Below, piece by piece: positions 1 to 6,075 of a stretch of DNA of 6,158 nt. Source of the DNA: an uncultured Pseudomonadota bacterium (GTDB lineage Bacteria; Pseudomonadota; Gammaproteobacteria; Steroidobacterales; Steroidobacteraceae). Made by a program: the position numbers and the translations under genes. Below the pieces are notes generated by a model, which saw only the letters and a list, made by a program, of their open reading frames with translations, made no database searches and had not been told where the DNA came from. Numbering within the stretch: the first letter of the stretch is position 1; every line of letters starts with the position of its first letter. Where the stretch lies: assembly GCA_903890265.1 (NCBI GenBank), contig CAITAM010000536.1:1-6158 (forward strand), read 5' to 3'.

Positions 1-1
1 G

Positions 2-271
2 CCGCTGTCCCGGGTGGTGAAGGTCGACGACGCCGAGGCGGGCGTGGCCGAAGGCCGCGCGGCCGGCTGCTACACCGTGGGGCTGGCGGCGTCCGGCAAT
101 GGCATGGGCCTCTCGGCCGACGAGTACCTCGCCCTGCCGGCGGCGGAGCGGGAGACCCGCCTTGACGCGTCGCGGGCAAGGCTCCTGGCGGCCGGCGCGG
201 ACGCGGTGATCGACACGGTGGCGGACCTCGTGCCGCTGCTCGCGCGGGTCGCGGCGGGAGCGCCGGCCTAA
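2..271 (+). CDS. phnX: Phosphonoacetaldehyde hydrolase, C-terminal part (5' truncated by window edge)
   Basis: This is the last 89 codons of an open frame entering from the left edge and ending at TAA 269-271. The product would hydrolyse phosphonoacetaldehyde to acetaldehyde and phosphate in the cytoplasm, the C-P cleavage step of 2-aminoethylphosphonate degradation. The visible part starts with VVKVDD; its second Asp (codon 29-31) matches the Mg-binding acidic motif of this HAD-superfamily enzyme. It continues with the family pattern EGRAAGCYTVGLAASGN, then GLSADEYLALP, and an ARLLAAGADAVIDTVADL stretch close to the end, as I recall from proteobacterial PhnX proteins. The N-terminal half, with the nucleophilic Asp and the Schiff-base Lys of the cap domain, is outside the window. 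Its stop overlaps that of the convergent HD-domain gene by 4 bases. The GTG at 14 is internal, not the start. Identification is by remembered family sequence, not by search. Confidence 0.88.
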   Translation, partial: PLSRVVKVDDAEAGVAEGRAAGCYTVGLAASGNGMGLSADEYLALPAAERETRLDASRARLLAAGADAVIDTVADLVPLLARVAAGAPA

Positions 272-822
272 GCCCCGGTCCTGCGCGCCTGGCGCTCGAT
301 CAGGGCGAGGTAGTCCTGGAACGGTGCCGTCACGAGGCCGGGGACCTTGGCGCGATCGTCCCAGAGCCTGAGCTGCAGTGCCGCACGGAACCCGGGTTCG
401 GCGCGGAACGCCTCGGCTTCGGCCACCGACATCGGTCCACCCTGCAGTTCGAGCGTGTGCCGCGACGCGGGGCTGAGCGAGTCGAGGTAGCGGTCGGTCG
501 TCGCGCAGAGGTAGCGCTTGGCGGCGACGTGCAGCCGGACGGGATCCGCCACCTCGGCGCCGAACCGCAAGGCGAGCCAGGCTGCCCCGACCGCCTCGTG
601 CGCGGCATCGTGGGTCCAGGCGGCGAGATCGTCCGGCGCCGCGACCAGCAGGTGGCCGATGTCGTGCAGTAGCGCCGCCACCACGAGCGACTCGTCGGCC
701 TGCGCTTGCCGGGCGAAATGGGCGGCCTGCAGGCCGTGCTCGACGACCGTCACCGGTTCGCCGAAGTAGGCCGCACCGCCCGCCGCGGCGAACAGGTTGC
801 CGATCTCCCTGATCACGCTCAT
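268..822 (-). CDS. HD-domain mixed-valence diiron oxygenase of the PhnZ/TmpB type (phosphonate degradation)
   Basis: The 184-aa product is the usual length for the small HD oxygenases found in phosphonate clusters. Characterised members (PhnZ, TmpB) use a mixed-valence diiron centre and O2 to cleave the C-P bond of (R)-1-hydroxy-2-aminoethylphosphonate or its N-methylated forms, giving glycine or betaine-type products plus phosphate. All PhnZ metal-ligand and substrate positions can be placed with nearly constant spacing: Y19, E22, H29, the HD pair H53-D54 with H57 (LLHDIGH), H75, H98 with K102, and D155 or D156 in LRLWDD. This argues for an oxygenase rather than an HD phosphohydrolase. ATG 820-822 is preceded on the coding strand by GAGG (827-830, 4 nt away) and GGGAG (832-836). 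The 2-oxoglutarate hydroxylase partner (PhnY or TmpA) is not in the window. The gene converges with phnX and diverges from the receptor gene. The exact substrate cannot be read from the sequence. Confidence 0.85.
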   Translation of the reverse strand: MSVIREIGNLFAAAGGAAYFGEPVTVVEHGLQAAHFARQAQADESLVVAALLHDIGHLLVAAPDDLAAWTHDAAHEAVGAAWLALRFGAEVADPVRLHVAAKRYLCATTDRYLDSLSPASRHTLELQGGPMSVAEAEAFRAEPGFRAALQLRLWDDRAKVPGLVTAPFQDYLALIERQARRTGA

Positions 823-871
823 CGCGCCTCGCTCCCGTCCGTCCGCCCGTTGTCACACGGACGCTACCAAG

Positions 872-883
872 CCCGGCGCCGGG
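872..883. repeat. 12-bp perfect palindrome (CCCGGCGCCGGG)
   Basis: A perfect 12-bp palindrome lies 50 bp upstream of the HD-oxygenase start codon. It could be a regulator-binding site for that gene. In DNA this rich in G and C, palindromes also arise easily by chance, so function is only suggested by position. Confidence 0.3.
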
Positions 884-900
884 GGTACAGGGCCGCCGCC

Positions 901-918
901 GCCCGCCGCCCGGCGGGC
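901..918. repeat. GC-only inverted repeat, 8-bp arms around 2 bases
   Basis: GCCCGCCG and CGGCGGGC flank a central CC. It could form a very stable hairpin on either strand, but no T-run follows in either direction, so it is not a standard intrinsic terminator. It lies in a run of CCG-type trinucleotides, which makes a chance origin quite possible. Confidence 0.3.
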
Positions 919-1025
919 CGTACGCCCGAGGCCAAGTGATTAAAAAGTGAAGGAAACCCTGACGTCTCCCGGCCCCTGGCCGAGCCCCGGGATTTCGCCC
1001 GAATTGTCATATCTCTGCAATGCCC

Positions 1026-1048
1026 GACTGGGTAGCATGCGCCCAGTC
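1026..1048. promoter_or_regulatory. Inverted repeat upstream of the receptor gene (possible operator or leader hairpin)
   Basis: GACTGGG (1026-1032) is perfectly repeated in inverse as CCCAGTC (1042-1048). The 9-base spacer contains the palindrome GCATGC (1035-1040), so the symmetry runs almost through the whole element. That fits a dimeric repressor site or a leader hairpin. It lies about 190 bp before the receptor start codon. No regulator gene is in the window. Confidence 0.45.
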
Positions 1049-1060
1049 AGAGACCCGTGT

Positions 1061-1075
1061 TGCGTTCCGGACGCA
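1061..1075. repeat. Short inverted repeat (TGCGT / ACGCA)
   Basis: Five-base arms flank TCCGG. The outer ACCC (1053-1056) and GGGT (1076-1079) can extend the stem across a small internal loop. It is the middle one of three adjacent dyads upstream of the receptor gene. It is weak alone; the clustering is what makes it notable. Confidence 0.3.
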
Positions 1076-1079
1076 GGGT

Positions 1080-1100
1080 GACCCAACCAACGGTTGGGTC
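1080..1100. promoter_or_regulatory. 21-bp inverted repeat, 9-bp perfect arms, AAC loop
   Basis: GACCCAACC (1080-1088) and GGTTGGGTC (1092-1100) form a perfect dyad around AAC. It is the strongest symmetry in the intergenic region. No T-run follows, so it is not an intrinsic terminator. An operator for a dimeric regulator or a hairpin in the receptor mRNA leader are the likely readings. It ends 139 bp before the receptor start codon. Confidence 0.5.
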
Positions 1101-1227
1101 CCGTGCGGCCAAATGCATTGCGGCATTCGGCTGAAATGGGCATCTTTCCACGCTGTTCCGCCCGAACCGGACGACGATCAGACACGCCACGGCGCGGCAT
1201 CCGGCCCGCATGTGGCAGCAGTACAAC

Positions 1228-1233
1228 AGGGAG
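1228..1233 (+). promoter_or_regulatory. Ribosome binding site AGGGAG that decides a TTG start
   Basis: AGGGAG lies 6 nt before TTG 1240-1242. A TAA (1234-1236) in the same frame lies between them, so no upstream start is possible. Any later start would lose the signal peptide, so the TTG start is well supported. Confidence 0.8.
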
Positions 1234-1239
1234 TAAGTC

Positions 1240-3966
1240 TTGAAAGCCAATAAGACGCTGACCATTGCGATCCTCGCCGCGCTCGGCGCGAGCGCCGGCG
1301 CCACCTATGCCGCCGACGCGCCGGAGGCCCCCGCGGCCTCGTCGCTGGCGCTCGACGAGATCGTCGTCACCGCGCAGCGTCGCACCGAGTCGCTGCAGAA
1401 CGTGCCGATCACCATCCAGGCGCTGAGCGGCGAGCAGCTGCACCAGCTGAACGTCGCCACCTTCGATGACGTGATCAAGCTGCTGCCGAACGTCACCTTC
1501 GGCTCGAACGGCCCGGGCCAGGGCAACATCTTCATGCGCGGCCTGAGCGCCGGCTTCGCCGGCGGCCAGTCCTCGGCGGCGATCGCTCCGTTCCCGAACG
1601 TGGCGACGTACCTCGATGACCAGTCGATGTCCTTCCCGGCGCGCAACCTCGACGTCTACATGGTGGACATGGAGCGCGTCGAGGTCCTCGAGGGTCCGCA
1701 GGGCACGCTGTTCGGCGGCGGTGCGGAAGCGGGCGTCGTCCGCTACATCACGAACAAGCCGAAGCTGAACGTCACGGAGGGTCGCGCCGAAGCGTCCTAC
1801 GGCGTCACCGCGCACGGCGACCCGAACACCGCGATCACGGGCACCATCAACCTGCCGCTGATCGAGGACAAGCTCGCGGTCCGTGCCTCGGTCTACAACG
1901 ACGCCCGCGGCGGCTACATCGACAACGTGGCGAGCACCTTCACGCGCCGCTCGACCGATCTCGGCCCCGCGGCCTACGGCTCGGCCTACCCGGCGAACCC
2001 GCAGGGTGCGAGCAACTTCGCCCTTGCCCAGCGCGCGCAGAACCCGGTGACCTACAAGGGCCTGCGGGTCGCCGCGCTCTACCAGTTCAACGACGACTGG
2101 AACGCGCTGATCCAGCAGAGCTACCAGAACCTCGAGGCGGACGGCATCGGCGCCCAGTTCCCGATCGGCTCGGACGGCCAGAAGCTCAACCCGCTGGAGG
2201 AAACCTCGTTCTCGCCGAGCAAGGACCGCGACCGCTACTCGGCGACGGCCTGGACGCTGAACGGCAAGTTCGGTGACCTGAAGGCGGTCTACACGGGCTC
2301 GTACCTGACCCGCACCATCGACCAGACGATGGACTACACGAACTACGCCCGCACCGCGGGCGGCTTCTACTACACCTGCACCGGCGGCCCGACCGGCGCG
2401 ACGAACTTCGGCGCCCCGGGGCCGAGCAACTGCTACTCGCCGGTCTCGAGCTGGAACGACCACGTCGAGAACACGCACCAGAGCCACGAGTTCCGCCTGA
2501 GCACGCCGGACACCTGGCGCCTGCGCGGTCTCGTCGGTGCGTACTGGGAAGACTTCCAGATCAAGGACGACATGAACTTCCTGTACAAGTCGATCCCGTC
2601 CTGCACCGCGGCGAACCTCGCCGCGGCGCTCGCCGGCGGTCCGACCTGCGTGGCGAACGTCGTGCCGGTCCAGGCCCAGGTCGATCCCTCGGTGCGCAAC
2701 GACAACGTCGCGTTCGGCGAGGACCTGCGCCGCGGCTACAAGCAGACGGCGGCCTTCGCCTCGGTCGACTTCGACCTGCTGCCGAAGGTGCTGACGGCCA
2801 CCGTCGGCACGCGCTACTTCCACTACGACGAGGACGAGATCGGCTCGCAGTACGGCACGAGTTCCGGCTGCGTCAACAAGCCGAACGGCAGCTGTGTCGC
2901 GACCCCGATCGGCGGACCGCTCGAGGTCGATCCGGCCACCGGCCTGCCGCACGACTTCCACAAGGCGACCTACAGCGGTTTCCGCAGCCGGGCGAACCTG
3001 ACCTGGCACATCACGCCCGACATCCTCGCCTACTACACGTTCTCGCAGGGCTACCGCCCGGGTGCTTTCAACCGCACCACCGCCGGCGAAACGAAGATCG
3101 GGCTGGACTCGAGCGGCGCGCCGCTGCCGAACAACGTGCCGACGACGGGTGCGACGACCGCGAAGCAGTACCTGAAGCCCTTCGCCTACGGCCCGGACGA
3201 ACTCGTCAACAACGAGATCGGCATCAAGAGCGAGTTCCTCGATCACCGTCTGCAGGCGAACGCCTCGTTCTACCAGATGGACTGGAAGAACGTGCAGACG
3301 CTGATCTACAACCCGCCCGTCTACGGCAACACGACCTTCGGCGTGCAGGGACCGGACTACCGCATCAACGGCTTCGAGCTGCAGCTCGTTGCGCGCGTGA
3401 CGGAAGGCCTGACCGTCCAGGGTTCGATGTCCTACAACGACTCGAAGCAGAACAACGACCCCTGCATCACCTCGGCCGGCGTGACGTCCAAGACCAAGGG
3501 CAACCCGACGCCGCTCGGGCAGTGCATCACGCAGGTCTGGGACTCAGCCCATCACCAGAACGTCGCGATCCAGAACGCGCTGGGTGCGGTGGGGGCGACC
3601 CCTGCCTTCTCGCCGAAGACCCAGTTCAACCTGCGTGCGCGCTACGACTGGCGGGTCAACGACTACCGCTGGTTCGCGCTGGTCGGCGCCAACCACGTCG
3701 GCACGATGAACAACGAGCCGAGCAGCTTCCAGTCCGGCGAGAACGTGACCATCCCGACCACCACCTGGCTGCGCTACCAGCAGCCCGGCTACACGACCTA
3801 CGACGGGGCGCTCGGCGTGTCGCGTGACGCGTGGGACCTGCAGCTCTACGGGCAGAACCTGAGCAACGAGAACGCCAGCGTGTTCACGTCCTCGGCGCAG
3901 TTCATCCGTGCCGAAGTGCCGCTGCGGCCGCGGGTGCTCGGTCTCAAGATCGGCTACAAGTTCTGA
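1240..3966 (+). CDS. TonB-dependent outer-membrane receptor (substrate unknown, possibly phosphonate-related)
   Basis: The 908-aa product is a ligand-gated outer-membrane transporter driven by TonB-ExbBD. A signal peptide covers residues 1-24 (MKANK, then a hydrophobic core, probable cleavage TYA/AD). A TonB-box-like DEIVVTAQ lies at 39-46. The plug domain (about 50-175) carries the signature VLEGPQGTLFGGG and an AEAGVVRYITNKP ending. The rest is a 22-strand-type beta barrel with the classical last-strand signal VLGLKIGYKF ending in Phe. Eight cysteines occur only as four close pairs (380/398, 455/470, 544/552, 742/762), likely in loops. TTG is the start because of AGGGAG 6 nt upstream and an in-frame stop between. 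Lys and Asn codons are almost only AAG and AAC after codons 2 and 4, which fits high expression. An intrinsic terminator follows. The neighbours suggest uptake of a phosphonate-bearing compound, but the family alone would equally fit a siderophore, glycan or other ligand. Confidence 0.93.
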   Translation: MKANKTLTIAILAALGASAGATYAADAPEAPAASSLALDEIVVTAQRRTESLQNVPITIQALSGEQLHQLNVATFDDVIKLLPNVTFGSNGPGQGNIFMRGLSAGFAGGQSSAAIAPFPNVATYLDDQSMSFPARNLDVYMVDMERVEVLEGPQGTLFGGGAEAGVVRYITNKPKLNVTEGRAEASYGVTAHGDPNTAITGTINLPLIEDKLAVRASVYNDARGGYIDNVASTFTRRSTDLGPAAYGSAYPANPQGASNFALAQRAQNPVTYKGLRVAALYQFNDDWNALIQQSYQNLEADGIGAQFPIGSDGQKLNPLEETSFSPSKDRDRYSATAWTLNGKFGDLKAVYTGSYLTRTIDQTMDYTNYARTAGGFYYTCTGGPTGATNFGAPGPSNCYSPVSSWNDHVENTHQSHEFRLSTPDTWRLRGLVGAYWEDFQIKDDMNFLYKSIPSCTAANLAAALAGGPTCVANVVPVQAQVDPSVRNDNVAFGEDLRRGYKQTAAFASVDFDLLPKVLTATVGTRYFHYDEDEIGSQYGTSSGCVNKPNGSCVATPIGGPLEVDPATGLPHDFHKATYSGFRSRANLTWHITPDILAYYTFSQGYRPGAFNRTTAGETKIGLDSSGAPLPNNVPTTGATTAKQYLKPFAYGPDELVNNEIGIKSEFLDHRLQANASFYQMDWKNVQTLIYNPPVYGNTTFGVQGPDYRINGFELQLVARVTEGLTVQGSMSYNDSKQNNDPCITSAGVTSKTKGNPTPLGQCITQVWDSAHHQNVAIQNALGAVGATPAFSPKTQFNLRARYDWRVNDYRWFALVGANHVGTMNNEPSSFQSGENVTIPTTTWLRYQQPGYTTYDGALGVSRDAWDLQLYGQNLSNENASVFTSSAQFIRAEVPLRPRVLGLKIGYKF

Positions 3967-3972
3967 GCCACT

Positions 3973-3987
3973 CGGTCGCGACGACCG
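3973..3987. repeat. Small inverted repeat after the receptor stop
   Basis: CGGTCG and CGACCG flank CGA, 7 bases after the receptor stop codon. A competing stem ACCGC (3984-3988) / GCGGT (3994-3998) overlaps it. It may add a 3'-end mRNA structure ahead of the terminator, but it has no T-run itself. Confidence 0.3.
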
Positions 3988-4010
3988 CCTGAAGCGGTTG
4001 CGCTAGACTC

Positions 4011-4039
4011 AAAGGCGGGCAGCGATGCCCGCCTTTTTT
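4011..4039 (+). terminator. Strong intrinsic terminator after the receptor gene
   Basis: An 11-bp perfect stem, AAAGGCGGGCA (4011-4021) with TGCCCGCCTTT (4026-4036), is closed by the GNRA-type tetraloop GCGA and runs into six T (4034-4039). The 5' arm starts with AAA, so a weaker reverse function is possible. It ends only 32 nt before the presumed TTG start of the sulfotransferase, so it should separate that gene from most receptor transcripts. Confidence 0.9.
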
Positions 4040-4051
4040 ATTGGCCGATCC

Positions 4052-4075
4052 ATGACCGCGAGACGCACCCGTTGA
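4052..4075 (+). other. Seven-codon upstream reading frame overlapping the sulfotransferase start
   Basis: ATG 4052-4054 opens a frame encoding MTARRTR that stops at TGA 4073-4075. That stop overlaps the TTG (4072-4074) taken as the sulfotransferase start, giving the coupled TTGA arrangement. Three of seven codons are Arg, one of them the rare-looking AGA. No Shine-Dalgarno sequence precedes the ATG, only the terminator T-run and ATTGGCCGATCC, so translation is uncertain. Confidence 0.25.
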
Positions 4076-6075
4076 CCCCTACCCCGGTTGAGCAGGACGT
4101 GGCCCGCCTTCGGGAACTCATCAACGGCCGGCGGTTCGCCGACGCCGCGGCGCTCGCCACGGCACTGCGCTCGCGGGTACCGGAAAACCGTGACGTGCTC
4201 TACCTTGGCGCGCTCGCGCTGCGCCACCTCGGCCGGATCCCGGAAGCGCTCGACACGCTCGCCGCCCTGGTCAGCGCCCACCCCGGCCTCGCCCGTGCCT
4301 ACCAGGAGCGGGGCCACTGCTTCGTCGTCCGCAAGGACGCACCGCGCGCGATCGAGGCCTTTGAGCGCGCGGTGCAGATCAACGGGACGCTGGTCGCGAG
4401 CTGGACGCTGCTCGAGGGCCTGCATCGGCTGGCAGGGGACCCCGCCAGGGCCGCCGCCGCCGCCGAGCAGGTGGCCCGCCTGAAAGCCATGCCCGCCGCG
4501 GTGGTGACGGCGACCGGGCTCTACTGCGACGGTGAACTCGGCCCCGCCGAGCGCATCGTGCGCGAGTTCCTCCTCGAGCATCCCGAGCACGTCGAGGCGA
4601 TGCGGCTCCTGGCGCGGATCGGCGTCGCCCACGACGTGCTGGACGATGCCGAGTTCCTGCTCGCGGCGGTGCTCGAGCGCGCGCCGGACTACTTTGCGGC
4701 GCACCTCGATTACGCGAACGTGCTGCTCGTCCGGCACAAGCACGAGGCGGCCGTGGTCGAACTTGGCAAGCTGCTGGAGAAAGACCCGGGCAACCGCGAC
4801 TGCCGGACGCTCCTCGCGACCGCGGTGGTGGGCCTCGGCCGGCACGAGGAGGCCATCGAGCGCTTCACCGCACTCCTCACCGATGCGGTCCCGGGATCGG
4901 CCAACGAAGCGGAGCTCCACCTGTCGATCGCCCACTCGCAGAAGACGCTCGGCCTTCGCGAGGCGTCGATCGTCTCCTACCGGCGGGCCGCGGCGATCCG
5001 CCCGAACTTCGGTGACGCGTACTGGAGCCTCGCCAACCTCAAGACCTACCGCTTCACCGACGAGGAACTGACCGCGCTCGTTGCGGCGGAAGCCTCACCG
5101 GCCACCGACACCGTGGACCGCTACAACCTGTGCTTCGCGCTCGGCAAGGCCTACGAGGACCGGCGGGACTACGCGCGATCGTGGACCTTCTACGAGCGCG
5201 GCAACGCGCTCAAGCGTGCCGAGAGCCGCTACCGCCCGGACGTGATCGAGCGCAACACCGCGAACCAGCAGCGCGTCTGCACCGCGGAGTTCTTCGCGGC
5301 GAGGCGGGACTTCGGCCTGCCGGCGCGCGACCCGATCTTCATCGTCGGCCTGCCCCGCTCGGGCTCGACGCTGCTCGAGCAGATCCTCGCCTCGCACAGC
5401 GCGGTCGAGGGCACGCAGGAACTCGCCGACGTGCCACGCATCGTGCTCGACCTGCAGGGGCGGGATCCCGATCTCGACAACCCGCGCTATCCGGGCGTGC
5501 TCGTCGAGCAGTCGGCCACCGACATCGCGCGCCTCGCCCGGCGCTACCTCGATGACACGCGGATCTACCGCGGCGAGCGGCCGTACTTCATCGACAAGAT
5601 GCCGAACAACTTCCGTCACCTCGGCCTCGTGCACCTGATGTTTCCGCGGGCGAAGATCATCGATGCGCGGCGCGAGCCCATGGCCTGCTGCTTCGGCAAC
5701 CTGAAGCAGCTCTTCAGCCGTGGCCAGGAGTTCGCCTACAGCGTCGAGGACATTGCCCGCTACTACCGCACGTACCTCGAGCTCATGGCGCACTGGGAGC
5801 GGGTCCTGCCGGGGCGTGTGCTGCGCGTCCAGCACGAGGACGTCGTCGACGACCTCGAGGGCAGCGTGCGCCGGATCCTCGACTACTGCGAACTCGACTT
5901 CGAGCCGGCCTGCGTCGAGTTCCACAAGACGGCGCGGAGCGTGCGCACAGCCAGTTCCGAGCAGGTGCGCCAGCCGATCTACCGCGAAGGCCTCGACCAG
6001 TGGCGCCACTACGAGCCGTGGCTCGGTCCGCTGCGGGAGGCGCTGGGCGACGCGCTGACGCGCTACCGCGACTAG
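4072..6075 (+). CDS. TPR-repeat sulfotransferase family protein
   Basis: The 667-aa product has an N-terminal array of about eight to nine TPR repeats (residues ~8-320), the family linker NLKTYRFTDEE (~323-333), and a PAPS-dependent sulfotransferase domain (~420-650) related to tyrosylprotein sulfotransferases. The 5'-phosphosulfate loop is GLPRSGST (426-433), followed by LLEQIL and EGTQE (446-450), where the TPST-like catalytic Glu would be expected. The 3'-phosphate region is DARREPMACCFGNLKQLF (531-548). A conserved ASSEQVRQPIYR lies at 627-638. There is no signal peptide or membrane segment, so it should be cytoplasmic. The acceptor is unknown; TPRs usually bind a protein partner. The start is the least certain part: TTG 4072 has only a weak GAG (4060-4062) upstream, and GTG 4099 is an alternative. 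Its stop shares a CTAG with the convergent right-edge gene. Pairing with a TonB receptor recurs in this protein family as I know it. Confidence 0.9.
   Translation: MTPTPVEQDVARLRELINGRRFADAAALATALRSRVPENRDVLYLGALALRHLGRIPEALDTLAALVSAHPGLARAYQERGHCFVVRKDAPRAIEAFERAVQINGTLVASWTLLEGLHRLAGDPARAAAAAEQVARLKAMPAAVVTATGLYCDGELGPAERIVREFLLEHPEHVEAMRLLARIGVAHDVLDDAEFLLAAVLERAPDYFAAHLDYANVLLVRHKHEAAVVELGKLLEKDPGNRDCRTLLATAVVGLGRHEEAIERFTALLTDAVPGSANEAELHLSIAHSQKTLGLREASIVSYRRAAAIRPNFGDAYWSLANLKTYRFTDEELTALVAAEASPATDTVDRYNLCFALGKAYEDRRDYARSWTFYERGNALKRAESRYRPDVIERNTANQQRVCTAEFFAARRDFGLPARDPIFIVGLPRSGSTLLEQILASHSAVEGTQELADVPRIVLDLQGRDPDLDNPRYPGVLVEQSATDIARLARRYLDDTRIYRGERPYFIDKMPNNFRHLGLVHLMFPRAKIIDARREPMACCFGNLKQLFSRGQEFAYSVEDIARYYRTYLELMAHWERVLPGRVLRVQHEDVVDDLEGSVRRILDYCELDFEPACVEFHKTARSVRTASSEQVRQPIYREGLDQWRHYEPWLGPLREALGDALTRYRD

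Larger units (their letters stand above)
823..1239. other. Divergent intergenic control region with several inverted repeats
   Basis: This 417-bp gap separates the start codons of the minus-strand oxygenase and the plus-strand receptor, so both promoters should lie here. The left third is extremely GC-rich; the stretch from about 930 to 1250 is clearly less so. I see no convincing sigma-70 promoter pair. TTGTCA at 1004-1009 would make a good -35 for the receptor, but no -10 stands at normal spacing. TTGCGG 1118-1123 with CATCTT 1141-1146, 17 bp apart, is a weak alternative. Perfect inverted repeats at 872-883, 901-918, 1026-1048, 1061-1075 and 1080-1100 are listed separately. No tRNA, known riboswitch or supportable small protein gene is visible. 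Confidence 0.7.

Noticed and set aside
892..919. A CCG-rich run that looks like a short tandem repeat
   Set aside because: The units are irregular and few. It is better explained by extreme GC content plus the inverted repeat already listed.
706..939. A 77-codon plus-strand frame opposite the oxygenase start and running into the intergenic region
   Set aside because: Most of it is antisense to the supported N-terminus of the HD oxygenase, and the rest is Arg/Ala-rich translation of CCG-type repeats.
1080..1100. The strong hairpin as an intrinsic terminator
   Set aside because: There is no T-run on either side in either direction, and no gene ends next to it.
1020..1253. A 77-codon plus-strand frame in the intergenic region that overlaps the receptor start
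   Set aside because: It has no Shine-Dalgarno sequence and no recognisable protein features, and it runs through the inverted repeats and out of frame into the receptor signal peptide. A leader peptide cannot be fully excluded but is not supported.
940..3246. A 768-codon open frame on the minus strand opposite the receptor gene
   Set aside because: It is antisense to a fully supported receptor with signal peptide, plug and barrel signal. Its translation is an Arg/Val/Ala-rich low-complexity sequence, as expected from the codon bias of the GC-rich opposite strand. Only its last ten residues are noted separately.
4009..4935. A 308-codon minus-strand open frame opposite the sulfotransferase TPR region
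   Set aside because: It is Arg/Gly/Val-rich with no recognisable domain, runs across the terminator, and mirrors the codon bias of the real gene.
5095..6009. A 304-codon minus-strand open frame opposite the sulfotransferase domain
   Set aside because: It lies opposite conserved PAPS-binding motifs, and its own translation shows no family features. It is a GC-bias artefact.
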